From Diorhabda sublineata (lineage: Eukaryota > Arthropoda > Insecta > Coleoptera > Chrysomelidae), in the NCBI RefSeq assembly GCF_026230105.1, contig NC_079476.1:31734559-31798558 (forward strand): a stretch of DNA of 64,000 bases. Reading direction: 5' to 3'. Within the stretch, counting starts at the first letter, position 1, and every line of letters starts with the position of its first letter. Of the stretch, positions 24,640 through 36,695 are shown one piece after another. Under the pieces are notes generated by a model. That model had not been told where the DNA came from. It searched no databases and worked only from the letters and a program-made list of their open reading frames with translations. The position numbers were made by a program, and so were the translations under genes.

Positions 24640-25722
24640 GACACTTGAGAAAATCGAAAAATTGGAGTATCGAGCCATCATCAAGTACCTGTATTTAAAA
24701 GGGTTAAGAGGTAAGCAGATTTACGGAGATATGCTTAATACCCTTGGTGACCAATGTCCTTCGTATGCGACCGTGAAAAATTGAAGATGATGTCGGATCG
24801 GGAAGGCCAGTTTCTGTGTCAGTCCCCGAAAATATCGATGCAGTTTATGACATGATTTGATCAGACCGTCGAATTGGGCTAAAACAGATATCTGAAGCAC
24901 TGAATATTTCATACGAACGCATTCATCATATAGTTCACGTCAATTTGGACATGAGAAAAATTGCTGCAAAATGGATCCCCAAATGTTTGAATGTTGACCA
25001 AAAGCGTGCAAGGGTAGAAGCATTGCGTTCGATCTGTGCTTGATTTGAAAACGATGTAGACTTTTTTAACCAAATTGTTACTATAGATGAGACTAGGGTA
25101 CATTTCTATGATCCAGAAACGAAGGAACAATCGATGGAATGGCGACACTCTGGTTCTCCAAGACCTAAGAAGTTTCGTGTCCAAAAATCTGCTGGACAAG
25201 TTCTTGCTTCAGTTTTTTGGGATTGTCATGGAGTAATCATGATTGATTTTTTAAATAAGCGTAGAACAATAACTGGAGATTACTATTCGACATTACTGAT
25301 CACTCTACGGGGAAAAATTAAAGAGAAAAGACGCGGAAAGCTATCCAAAGGTATTTTGTTTTTGCACGACAACGCCCCTGTACACAAATCTCATATTGCC
25401 AAGCAAAAAATTCGTGATTTAGGGTTTGAATTACTAGAACACCCCCCTTATTAACCAGATTTGGCTCCGTGCAACTATCATCTCTTTCCTCAACTGAAAA
25501 AAAGTTTTAAAGGTCGTAAATTTTCTTCCAACGAGGAGGTAAAGCTGTGGAGGTCTGGTTCGTAGGGCAAGAAAAAACTTATTTTTTGAAAGGTCTAGAG
25601 ACGTTGCAGGTTCGCTGTAATAAATGTATCCAATTAAGAGAATATGTTCAGTGATAAAATATTTTGACATTGAAATTTTGGTTGGTTCTATAATAGGCTA
25701 AGAATTTTTCAATATATCCTCG
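24640..25722 (+). mobile_element. Nearly full-length dead mariner
   Basis: Collinear transposase parts are visible: IEKLEYRAIIKYLYLKGL and GDQCPSYATVKN (first helix-turn-helix), SDRRIGLKQISEALNISYER after a stop, DMRKIAAKWIPKCLNVDQKR, TIDETRVHFYDPETKEQSME with the first catalytic D, then a 106-codon frame (25134-25454) with VLASVFWDCHGVIMIDFL and LFLHDNAPVHKSHIAKQKIR holding the second D. After HPPY the codon for S is a stop, and the third catalytic D in the APxDYHLF motif is N (APCNYHLF). W is R in DETRVH. Several frameshifts complete the decay. A likely right end TATCCTCG sits at 25,715-25,722 next to TA; the left end was not found. Confidence 0.88.
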
Positions 25723-26004
25723 TATGTAGTACGATGTCATATACACTGTGGCCCAAAGGATCTATTGTGTCATTTTTTCTTGCTGTGACACTTTTTACAG
25801 CTAATCTATTAGACTTATTCCTTTTAGAAAGTTCAGAATGTGGGATGATTCTAACTGCCAGAGATACTAGTCTTTTATTTCATACAGTGTAGTGCTCTAG
25901 AGCTTCGTAGTCTCTCACACTTCGAGAGAATGTGGATAGAGGTTTCGTCCTCTATGTAATATCTGTATAATATCTGCACATGCTTAAAAACGTGCTACAT
26001 TCAC

Positions 26005-26470
26005 CAAATGCATAATTACTAGTGAAGAGACGTGGTTTTATAAATATGACGTCGTAGCTCTTTAACAATCTTTGAATGGCGCCTCAAAAATGAGTCAAAT
26101 TCAACGATTTTTCATCACCACAGTGCGTCTTTCATATTCCACTATGATTTCAACTGATTTTTTGGCCAAACAAGAAACGAGAGTTATCGCTAAGCCCCTG
26201 TAGTCTCCAGATTTGGCTCCCTAAAACTTTTATTCGAAACTTAAAAATCCTCCAGGATCGCACCATGAGTCCGTTGAAGCTTTAAAGAATAATTAGATTG
26301 CCATCCCAGCCAAGGCTTCTAAGAAGTGTATGGAAAATGGTATTCTGAAGGCGATAATAACGATTTATATAAGGATTAGGATTAAAATACGTAAAAATGG
26401 TTTTTTGGTCAAATATGATTACATAATATATCATATGTTTCTGATAAATTTCAAACAACGTATCCAAGGA
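26005..26470 (+). mobile_element. Badly decayed mariner of another family
   Basis: The plus strand shows TSEETWFYKYDV (first catalytic motif, D replaced by E), then a large deletion, then TRVIAKPL, a stop, SPDLAP, another stop, NFY and KLKNPPG, and later KASKKCMENG, which fits the C-terminal KKCxExW region. The order matches a DD34D transposase, but stops and gaps are frequent. An open frame from 26,330 begins inside this relic and is not an independent gene. Confidence 0.6.
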
Positions 26471-27079
26471 GAAAATGTTCAGAAATTAGTAACTCTAAAA
26501 TACATATTTGCCCTTCTTTTTACTTCTCGACGAGTATCAACAAATCAAGTTGAGTTAATTTACTATTTTACCACTGATCTCGCAGGAGGTATGCGTACGT
26601 CCTTTTTTAGGTCATGGCTGTTTAATGGAATATTGATGTCTTAAACTGTTTTTGACGTATGAAACGTATCCATCTTAAGTATTAATAATTTTTAGAATAA
26701 TTAAATACATATTTGGAAACGAGACTAATAATTACAATATATTTTGTTCCACTGTTTCCACTAAACAGTTCCTATGGTCTCTAGTCTATTTCAACCTATT
26801 TTCATTTGGTGTGAAGTCAATAACGGTTTTACTTTATCCTAGAGAAAACGAAAAGCAAAAAAACAAAATTATGAGTTTAAAAATGTCACCTTGTACAACT
26901 CTTTGTATCTCGAGGATATGTGGATCTTGAAACACGTCTTCCTATAGCATCAATCCATCGTACCCTCAACAATTAGCAAATGTATTTTGTTTTTCTTGTA
27001 AGCCTTTATTACATTTCTACGTGTATACCTTGATGTGTTCAACAATTTTACAAAATGAGTTCCCGAAAACAAAAGAAGT

Positions 27080-27320
27080 TATATTTTATATTAAGAACTT
27101 TGTGATAATTGTGACGGCGTTTATATAGGACAGACATCTCAGTAATTAGGAAATAGTATTTACGATAAAAAATGAAACCAAATTAACAACCCGTCAAATA
27201 TGAAAAAAACATACATTTAGTTCTGAAAATTCTAAAATTCTTGCAACCGAAATCAAATACAAACAAAAGAGAATTTTGTTTTCACAATTTATTTCCAATA
27301 CAAGGTTTGTCGAACTAAAT
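27080..27320 (+). mobile_element. Penelope-like element: GIY-YIG endonuclease fragment
   Basis: Plus-strand translation gives LCDNCDGVYIGQTSQ, the cysteine pair plus YIG core of the GIY-YIG endonuclease that ends Penelope-like retroelements. Downstream, FSSENSKILATEIKYKQKRI corresponds to the conserved region after the nuclease core. Stop codons interrupt it. Two more fragments of the same kind occur at about 29.27-30.11 and 41.57-41.86 kb. Confidence 0.75.
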
Positions 27321-29269
27321 TTCCTCAAATTTCTATATGCCCACGATGTTTTCTGCATATCATCTTGCGAAAACTTTTTCCCAATATTTTGTTGTATTGT
27401 AAGTATGTGGTAATTGGGTGCTTGTTCCCCTTCTGGAACCGCTTTGTAATTCAGTGATACAACTACTCCTAGTTCCCAATATTCCGGTATTTTTACTACT
27501 ATTCATATTCTATTAAACACGTTTTTCTATGCCCATTCCAATCCAAGCTAAAAATCACACTATTGATTTTTTTATGTTAGTAACATTCAATAATAACATG
27601 CACCTAATGAGATCTCATAACTCATGTGTGATTTTTTTATAACAAAACTTAATTTTTTTGGTTTAATAAATTGGTACTCAAATTTTTATCTACTTTATTC
27701 AATTTGTTCACATAAATTTACTGCATTTGAAAACATCAAAGGATTTTTCAATAGCTAAATACATTCTGGATAAAAAATGATACTCCTAAACACATTAGCA
27801 ACACATTATACAATTTCTCATAAAATAAATCGCATTTTCTTAGCATTTTATGAAGATAAATGTCATGTTATAAAGTTATCAAATTTTGAAAGGAGATATT
27901 ATTGCAACCCAAAATTTTCTTCAACTTCACCCTCTAGTGTATGGTCGTATAAAAATGTAGTGAATCACTCGTGCTGAAAGCCTACGCACTCGGAAATTCA
28001 AGCATTGACCGCATTACATCAGGGGAGAGGGGGCGTATGAAATATAAAATGAAGACATATGGCTACCAGAAATATTCCACATGCTGAACTTTCTGCAAAA
28101 AGTGGCATTGATAGATCATCTATAAACTCTGGGTTTCCCAGTATCGCAGCAAGAAAAACTGATATAATAAATCGTTAGGGTTGAAGTGTCTACATTATAC
28201 ATACATTTTATTTTTATCAGTTGATGTCCTTTTGTTCTCATATTTTTTAGTATATTGGTGGTGACATTATATTTTAAGTGCTTGTACAGCACAATTCTTT
28301 GTGCATATTTTTTTATTCTTAATTAATGATTTCTTCTTTATCTATTAGATCAATTTCTGCATTTACCAGTATTTTCAATAAATCTCATCTCTGGATACAA
28401 CCAGTTAGAAATAAAATATGTAAATCACAATTTTCAATTTTAATAATTGGTATTTCTATTTTAAATATTATTTTATTAATTTCACAGTAGCTTTCAATCT
28501 GCATTACTCTTTCAAATGTTCAATTTTAGTTATTTAAAATTTTAAATTTGGTTTTTCGTTAGGCTTTGAATTCTTTTCTTAACAATGTCAATTGATTTTT
28601 GTATCTTGGTTGTTTAGTTATAATTTTATTTCATTCTAGTCGTGAATAGCTCCATCATATCTTTCTGCGTACTTATTTTTTTTATTACAGTAAGTAATTG
28701 AAATATTCTCGAAATCTATAACTTTTAGTTTATTATGCTCATCTTCTCATGATTCTAATTAACTAATTATCTTGACGTATCAAAAGGTTTTGTCAAAAAG
28801 CCAACTATATTTTGGCCGATCCCTAATTGTGAAATACCTGCAACGAAATTTGTCCTCAATTATTTTATATAAACTATTTTCCTATTGTTGCTTCTAAAAT
28901 TAATAATCGCTACTCTATTTCTTTCCAACTAACTGATTTTCTTGAATGGATCAGAATATTCAATGCTGGTTCATTGTTCATATATTCCCCGTAAATGTTT
29001 TTTAACGTGTTTTGAACTTTATATACATGTACAAATTTATTTCCATGATTTGCAGCATAGTTTTCTTGGAAGGATGCTGGTAAAAATATTTCCAAAATAT
29101 ACCATGAATGAAAAAGATGTATAAGAAAATTTATTTCAAAAAAGGAATTATGAAAATATATAAATTTATAAACTTGACGAAAAAAGGTATATAGAAAATT
29201 GAACTGAAAAAAGGTATTATGAAAGTAGGAGCCGTCCAAGGTATAACGTTAACGAAAAAAAGGTTTATA
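27321..29269. other. AT-rich spacer, nothing recognised
   Basis: No recognised motif or repeat ends. The frame at 27777-27977 is short and has no recognisable domain. Confidence 0.35.
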
Positions 29270-30110
29270 TATCAAAACGAATTTATCAAAGCTATAGAAC
29301 TAACGCCTAAAACAACATACCTACTTCAAATAAGAATATGAAATATTAAACAAATTGGTGGTTGGGCTATGGAAACTTCTATAACAAGTGTTATAGCACA
29401 ATTAGTAATGGAAAATCTTGAGGAAACTGTCTTAAGCAAACTTAATATGAATATTCCATTCTTTTTCCGTTATGTAGATGATTTCATTACTGCTGTACCA
29501 AAAAATCCAATTGAAAATATGAATGAAAAATTCAACTCTTATGATAAAATACTTTAATTCACAATCAAAATCAAACAAAATAATAAAATTCATTTTCTGG
29601 ATGTCACATTTTATCAAATTGACAACAACATAAAAACATAATAGTATGCAAAACAATTTGGTCCTCAATATATTCGAACTTCAATTCATGTCATCCTATA
29701 TAAAAAAAACGAACAGTTGAGTTAGGCTGATAGATATATCCAACTATCAGATCCCGAATTTAGATGCTTAGCTTATCAAAAAGCAAAAACTGCATTGAAA
29801 GAAAACAGAAACTGACCATCAAAACATAAAACATTCTTCCTTGCCATATCTACAAGGACTTTCCCAACAAATATCGAATTATTTCAATAAATATGATATT
29901 AGTATAAGGCATAAAGGACAATACATTATCCAAATATTTCACTAAATGAAAATCTAAAACACTCAAAAACAAAAGAATTCTCGTAAGATTATATATTAAG
30001 TACCTTGTAATGATTGTAACGCATAATATGCTGGTATAAAGTATAAAGAAAGACCGAGAAAATGTGAATTGAAAATGTGAAAGTATTGGAGACAAAGGGG
30101 ATAAAATAGG
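29270..30110 (+). mobile_element. Penelope-like element: reverse transcriptase plus nuclease remains
   Basis: From EFIKAIELTPKTTYL the frame passes into METSITSVIAQLVMENLEET and IPFFFRYVDDFITAVP. The YVDD box is the catalytic core of the reverse transcriptase, intact here, and the context matches Penelope-like enzymes. The thumb region follows with KIHFLDVTFYQIDNN and QLSDPEFRCLAYQKAK across several stops. At about 29,995-30,060 VPCNDCNA and YAG resemble the start of the GIY-YIG nuclease, so both enzyme halves survive in order. The longest uninterrupted piece is 62 codons; the copy is dead. Confidence 0.8.
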
Positions 30111-31370
30111 AAGTAATAAAAGATCAGACAAAAGATATGCATTGAGTAAAAAGTATGAGTTATAATCCCCAACAAACAGCCATACACATCTCAGTAATCT
30201 AAATTTTTTATAAAAAAACTCGAAATTTAAGATTTTTCACATAATTTATATTTATATTTTGTGAAAACAAATTTTGGCTGTTCTGAGAATTCGGACTAAA
30301 ATAAAATCAGGTGAACAAACCAGAATTGAAAATGCCACCCATCTAAATAATCATAATATTTATGAAAGTAAAGTAAAGTGCTTATATTTATTGACATTGA
30401 TTGTTTTTATGCAAATTTTATAGATTTACTAAAAAATTGTCACCATCACCTTACTATGCCCAACATTACGTACAGAACATCATTATATTGTTAACTATCC
30501 TTAAAAAAGTTCGCTATTTTTTAAACTTATTCTATCTGTTTTTCTCTTTCGCTCTTTTACTAAGAAAAATTATTCAAAACACACATTAACTTAACTTTAC
30601 GGTCACTGTTGGTTAATAATGTCAAAATCACAGCATGCCATAATTAATTATCTTTTTCGCACTGTTCGTTTATGTATTTAAGACCTCTCTGAAAACATAT
30701 GGTTCAACTCGTATCGATTAGTTTTAGACCTAATATTGAAACATTATACGAGGGTATTATATTAAATAACCTTAATGACAAATACACTTTTTCTATCTAC
30801 CGGGTTTTTTTTAACAGGTATTACATGTTTTTGTATAAATTTGGACATGATAAATATACAATTATTATTAGTATAGCTAAAACCAGGTACGTGGGCTGAT
30901 GCAAATAAATTAAAAATTTATACCAGTTATTCAAAAGTCAATTTTAAAATTGAAACTTTTGAACTCTGTCTTACTTATTTTAAAAACTAGATAATTCAAA
31001 TTCTTGCAATTTGATACGACCAAATCAGTTTGTAAAGGTAAACATTCAGTTTTGAAATGTTTATCTGCTACAAACAATATTATCGCGTATTTACCACTAA
31101 CTAATTTACGTTATTTCCTATCTACCTATCAAAGCGTACTGACAAAAAGAAAAATACAAAATGACATTTAGTGGTGAACTACAGGATGTCCAGAAACTCT
31201 CCTGCCATACGTTAAATTGGATATTATGCTCATCTAAATTTTTGTACTTTCATCAAAAAGTCAATTTTGAATTCATTTCAAAAGAAAACTTAGCGTTAAA
31301 CATGATTTACTAAAAACTATAACAATATTTTCTTGGTCCATCATACGAATCTAGTTAATCAGTTACCTCG
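30111..31370. other. AT-rich spacer, nothing firm
   Basis: Short frames only. TATACGAGGG at about 30,746 resembles a mariner end but has no inverted partner nearby. Confidence 0.35.
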
Positions 31371-31690
31371 AAGAGACTGCAGAGCTTGTGATATTTGAAC
31401 CTTCTGCTTCTTTTCTAATTTTCGAAACTCCATCTCTTCCTATTGATTAAAAACGATATATTCCCCTGGGACCTCGCCAGCTATTTGGAGCTCTTCGATT
31501 GTTTTATTATGGTGATCCATTCTACATAGCTTTTATGGTGTTCTTTCTTCATATATTTATAAATTTGTACGGCTTCTGTTATTCCATTCCATTTTCTCCT
31601 TTTTTTGATTCGGTGTGTAATATCTTTAATAATCATATTTTTAATAATTTCCTTCATCTACTCTTCCCACCTTGTTAACGTTGGTTAGCT
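31371..31690. repeat. Direct duplication, copy A
   Basis: About 300 bp aligns with copy B 400 bp downstream through shared blocks such as CAGCTTGTGATAT (here GAGCTTGTGATAT), CTTCCTATTGATT and TTTGGAGCTCTT. Divergence is considerable. I do not recognise the coded product on either strand. Confidence 0.7.
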
Positions 31691-31770
31691 CGGTCTACTT
31701 TGCATTTGCTTCTCAGTCTAGCGTCTTTTACTCGTATGGTAGTTGCAACAAAATAATTACAATTTCTTAC

Positions 31771-32100
31771 CTCGAAAAACCTTACACAGCTTGTGATATC
31801 TGACCTCTAGATTGTGATCTTGCTTCTTCTCTAATTGCTTCATCGTCCTGCGAAACTACTTCCTATTGATTTAATCATATATATTCTCTGAGGCATTATG
31901 AAGCTCCTTGGAGCTCTTAGATTCTTTTATTGCGGTTGGTCATTCGTCATGGCTTTTATGGTCTCCTTCCTTCATATTTTTTATAAATTTATATGGCTTA
32001 TTAGCTTCTATTATTCTATTCATATTCCTATCGTGGATTTTGTGTGTAATGTCTTGAATATCAAGTATTCAATGTATGCTTTTACTTGGTGTTCCCACCT
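31771..32100. repeat. Direct duplication, copy B
   Basis: Partner of 31371-31690. It includes a 101-codon plus-strand frame (31898-32203) that is hydrophobic because of its T-rich sequence and is probably not a gene. The pair could be a tandem duplication or two fragments of one repeat family. Confidence 0.7.
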
Positions 32101-32499
32101 AATTCTTTACTGTCCTCTTGGTGTACCTTGCATTAGTCTCCATTGTTTTCCTACTGTCCTCTCTCTAATTGTCTATATCATTTCAGTATCGATGATTTTG
32201 TAAAAGTCCTGTTCTTTCATTATCTCTTTTAGTTCCTTATTCACTAAGCTTCCTAATCTATTTTCATCTATTTGCTTTTGCGTAATATTATTCTATAACT
32301 CATATAGTAAATAGATTGCGATCGCTGAAATGTTTATGCACGCATAATAGACAAGGTTTAACAAGCTTTACACAAAGTTTTAAAACTCATTGAGGTAGAG
32401 CTCGAACAATTACTTACTCAAGTTGTTTTGAAAAATGTTCCGAATTGTATCTCGCGCTGTTATAAGTTTAACACCAATACAAATCAAAAACAGAATGGA

Positions 32500-33245
32500 G
32501 GCTATTTACGGTGACTTGTGTTCATCATTTTCAGCAATTAAAAATTGTTTCAATGGGGACAAGAATCGAAACGTGGTTCAGTGAGGATGATTACTCCAGA
32601 AAATATTAAATTAGTGTAAGAAATCGTTTTAAGTGACAAAAATTCGTGTAGGGTGGATGCCTCGAATTCTCAGCGAAGTGCAAAACCAGCGTCGTGAAGA
32701 ATATTAAGAACGATTTTTAGAGCTTTGCTTTGATAAAACTATGGTCTTTTACTATGATCCGACATCCAAAAGAGATTTCATGGAGAAGCATCAGAAAGAA
32801 GAGCCTGTGCTAAAAAAATCAGAGTAATATAGCTACAATATTTTGAGACTGTGGTATCTTTTGATTAACTTCAAAGAATCCAATACTACTGTAAACGCGG
32901 CATATTATTCCGACTCACCAAGACAATTGAGTAAAAAAAATCGTCAAAATCAACCGAGTTGTGCGCTTGATTCATGACAATGCTCTACACTGCTTTGCTT
33001 TCCAATTCTACTGTACACGGATGTGGTTTCAAAGAGTTTAAACACCCACCATATAGCCCTGATCTGGTACCGTCGGACTATTTTTATTTACAAAACTGAA
33101 GGCCGAGTTAAGGGGTAAAAGATTTAACAGTAGCGATGAAATTAAACAGGCGGTGAACGAACATTTTGACTCTAAAAATGCATCATACAGCATAGAAGCT
33201 CGAGCCAGACGTTCTGAAAAATATATGGAAATTATTGAAAAATAA
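32500..33245 (+). mobile_element. Decayed mariner transposase
   Basis: The plus strand reads EAIYGDLCSSFSAIKNCF near the N-terminus, then KIRVGWMPRILSEVQNQRRE, FYYDPTSKRD (after the lost first D motif), LIHDNALHC with the second D, HPPYSPDLVPSDYFY with the third D, and KRFNSSDEIKQAVNEHFDS to a C-terminal end. Each lies in a different frame, with stops between, so no protein is made. It differs from the other mariners in the window. Confidence 0.8.
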
Positions 33246-34526
33246 TCCCAGTTTTTTTTATTCATAACTTTTCTGTTACGCTAAGAACTCATGAACTACG
33301 TATCTGCGGTAGGTCTGATGACTTTTTTGAAATATTTTGGTTTTGAAAAATGTCAATAGAAAATTGTCCAACTAATGTTGAAAAAAAATTTTACGTTTAC
33401 GAAGCCATTTTGATATTGTATTATTATAAGCTATTTATAACTCCTAAATTTTGTGACATTATCACAAAACACAATGATTTCTTTCAGATTTTTACTCGAA
33501 CGTATATTGAAATCAGATGTTATATAAATATGACTATATATTTATATAACAGACTAAACTAGTCGACGAGTTAATAATTTTTCATTGAAATCGTTTATGC
33601 AGCTAAAAAGGAGTTCGTGGATGAGTTTTTGACCGCGCTGTACATATCTGTAGACGAATAAAATAGGTATCCGAGGCTCTTTCAGAATATCCGTGTTTAT
33701 TTTTGGCACTAGATAAGATATACGAGACTCGACATCCGAAATAGTGCTCTTACTTTAAATTTAAAAAGAATGCATAGCTTTATTCGTAAATAAATGGCAG
33801 AAAAGCAGACATTACGATAAACGAATGAAATTCCACCACATAACCAGTATACAATGCGGTCCAAATGTATGTAATAAATTTAATTTTAGCGTTATTATGT
33901 ACTATGTGGAAAAACCTGAAACAGGTCGATTTTTATTCTTAAATTGACAATTTACAGTATGAAAATATTATCCCCCTCCAGCATCCATTCTTATTATAAG
34001 TATTATAAATACCCACTTAAAAATTTTAAATAATAACCGAGAAAATTAATTTTTAAATTGTAAAATTTTGATGATGTCTCTATCACAAAATTTTACGTAG
34101 AATGAAGATAATAATGTCACATAATAATTAGAATGTAATTTTTAATGTACTTTACAATTGCATCGAATGTTGAAAATGACCACCATCCACTTCTTGACAA
34201 TAATCGAGGCGATTGTGTGGTCTACTAAAATATACTTTGGAAATAATCAGATATTAAAAAAAACTAATAAACAATTGATATGAATTAAATTTCATTATGA
34301 CTCGTTTGTCTGAGACTCAAAGTGTAGACATTTTAGTGCTACAACTGCAATAAACTATTCATAATTTACATAAAAATAATATTTCGAAAATTGTATCTCA
34401 ATTACATAAAATTCGAAGTGTTATAAAGAATAATAGTACATAACTATGATTAGGAAACATTTTCTTTTGTAAACAGAACTTTAAATATTGGCAAGCATTG
34501 TTTAGTTATTCGGTGCTGCTATTAAT
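33246..34526. other. AT-rich spacer, nothing recognised
   Basis: A 70-codon frame at 33350-33562 has no recognisable feature. No repeat borders seen. Confidence 0.35.
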
Positions 34527-35120
34527 ACCCTCCACACAAATTTCCGTGGCTCTTAGAGACACGGAAATCACCACACTCCACGGAAAAATCCGTGGCCATC
34601 ATTTTAACCTTATTTACCCGGAAATTTTTATAGAAACGGATCAGAATGAAGCTTTTTTCCGTGTCCACCATATGATCCAAAATCACCACCCTCCACGGAA
34701 AAAAACAGTGGTCTAATTTTAATTTTAGAAAAACGGAAATTTTAAAACTAAACTAATCCAACCTAATTATTCGTAGACAATTGCCACAAATATTAGTCAC
34801 TCGTGTAACGTTGTGCACTATCAGCAGAGAATAAATTACGAGATATACATAGCACTATCATCAATTCATTACTAATGTTATTCTTACAATCAAATTTTTT
34901 GTATAATTCGTTCTAAATGAATGACAAAAATATATTGAGATTAGAAATGGCAAATATTTCATATTTCATCTGTAGGTGACATTATTTATCCGTGGACAGT
35001 ATCTATCCGTGGTCAATATCCATCCGTGAGACACGGATAAAACTTCATTCGGCTCATTTCTTTAAAAATGTCCGTGTCTCTATGGTTTAAATTAGAATCA
35101 CGGATTTTTCCGTGGAGGGT
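34527..35120. mobile_element. Non-autonomous TIR element dense in CCGTG/CACGG motifs
   Basis: The ends ACCCTCCAC and GTGGAGGGT are inverted, and the match continues through AATTTCCGTG against AAAAATCCGTG with gaps, about 25 bp in all. Inside 594 bp the pentamer CCGTG or its complement CACGG appears about a dozen times, mostly within 200 bp of either end, often as ATCCGTGG, TCCGTGTC or CCACGGAAA. Such clusters near both ends are typical of transposase-binding arrays. No target duplication could be fixed and there is no transposase, so the superfamily is unknown. Confidence 0.7.
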
Positions 35121-35664
35121 GCCAATATACACTTCAATAGTTTCACTATTCCACTATTTATTATATTAATAACAATGGCAGTAAAGCGATTTTGTATCAC
35201 TTGAAAAGGTATGATGCTCACAGTGTTTTTGAAAATTTTTTGCCACCAATTCAAATTCAGCTCATAGCCCGTTTTTAGGTTGTTACTCAAGGTTAAAAAC
35301 GCTGTTCTAAACCATTGTCTTATCAAATCATACCCTATTCTTATACAAAAAATGTACACATGTACCACATTTTAGTCATAAAAACTAAAGGACCTTAAAT
35401 TATGAGCGATACCTCATTCGATTCGGAATGATCTTTGGAAAATATGTGGCTTTTTATAAATTCTCAACCTAACAAAAAAACCTTATTTGGAATTTGTTGA
35501 TAACAGATTGTTGAGTTAATAAACAATTAAATTATTAAAAAAATATATTTTTTTTCGTTTATCTATTGATATGTACCAATTATGCTTTTTTTAAGAAAAA
35601 CAAAATTCTACCAAGTTTATAACAATTTTCCAAACAAATACGCTTAAAAATTTGTAAATAGTAT

Positions 35665-36130
35665 TGTAATGTTTTTCTTTTTTCCTAATTTATCCTATTT
35701 TTCAACGGTGGGGTGAATTAATACACACTGTCTTTCACTTACTTATTGTTAATTATTTAAACACTTACTTATATAATAATTAACTTATTACTAATGTGAT
35801 ATATAATTGAATATTCACTACTTTATAATTTATTCAATTTCATCCCTTACTTTTCCATTTCGTTCCGTACACTTTTATCTACAAAACTGAGACTCTCGCT
35901 GCTAACCAAGCTCAAATATATATCAGAAAAAGATTTCTAGAATTCTAGAAAGTAAACAAACAAATGAAAAGGCCTTCTTAGAAATCATCTAAAAAACGCT
36001 GTGATAAATACATATATAAAATCAAACATCAAACGAATTCCCCGAACCGACGTATTCGCCAAATTTTAAGTTACCATTATAACCGAACAGGGCCAGCTTC
36101 ACGGACCATGTCATGTACGAGTTCGCAACA
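35665..36130 (+). mobile_element. Solo LTR, copy 1, with 4-bp target duplication GTAT
   Basis: The 466-bp unit begins TGTAATGTTTTTCTT and ends GTACGAGTTCGCAACA, giving the TG...CA ends of an LTR retrotransposon. GTAT lies directly before (35661-35664) and directly after (36131-36134). No internal coding region is attached, so this is best read as a solo LTR left by recombination between the two LTRs. A 4-bp duplication suggests the Ty3/gypsy group. Confidence 0.75.
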
Positions 36131-36167
36131 GTATTAAATATAGCTATTGTTAGATGATAGATGATAT

Positions 36168-36691
36168 TGTAATGTTTTTCTTATATCTAATTTTTCGCGA
36201 TGTGATGGATTTATATGGACATTTCTTATTCATTTAATTTATTTATACACTTACACTAGAAACAATAAACTATGCACTAAAGACTAAACTATTCGCTATT
36301 TATAATAATTATCAACTAATATTTAACTATTCACTAACTCATATATATTTAAATTCAACGGTTAATTTTACAATTTTGATCAATTCAATAAGATATTAAT
36401 TTATTTAATGACTTCCTGATTGATAAACAAACGACTATTTATACAAAAATAATTTCTCGATAATTCGGTTCTAGAAAGTAGACAAACTAATAAAAATGCG
36501 TTCCTAGAAAGTGATTCTATGGAAACAATATAAACCATTCGCGGCTGTAAATAGGTCACAAAAAACAGTATCAAAAGTTTCTGCTATAATTCCACGATGT
36601 TTGTACCCAGCGCGCCCACCAAATTTACGATTTATTGAAATAATTAAACAGGACCAGCTTTACGATCCATGTTGTGGACGAGCCTACAACA
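36168..36691 (+). mobile_element. Solo LTR, copy 2, with 4-bp target duplication ATAT
   Basis: A diverged copy of the preceding LTR in the same orientation: it begins TGTAATGTTTTTCTT and ends GGACGAGCCTACAACA. ATAT flanks it at 36164-36167 and 36692-36695. The different target duplication shows an independent insertion, 37 bp away from copy 1. The 78-codon frame at 36511-36747 overlaps it and is not a gene. Confidence 0.75.
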
Positions 36692-36695
36692 ATAT

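Noticed and set aside
25741..25893. Possible Tc1-like MITE bounded by TACACTGT and ACAGTGTA
   Set aside because: Only about six to eight bases match between the ends, too few to exclude chance.
31898..32203. 101-codon hydrophobic frame as a membrane protein
   Set aside because: The hydrophobicity follows from T-rich sequence, and the frame lies in a duplicated non-coding block whose other copy does not keep it.
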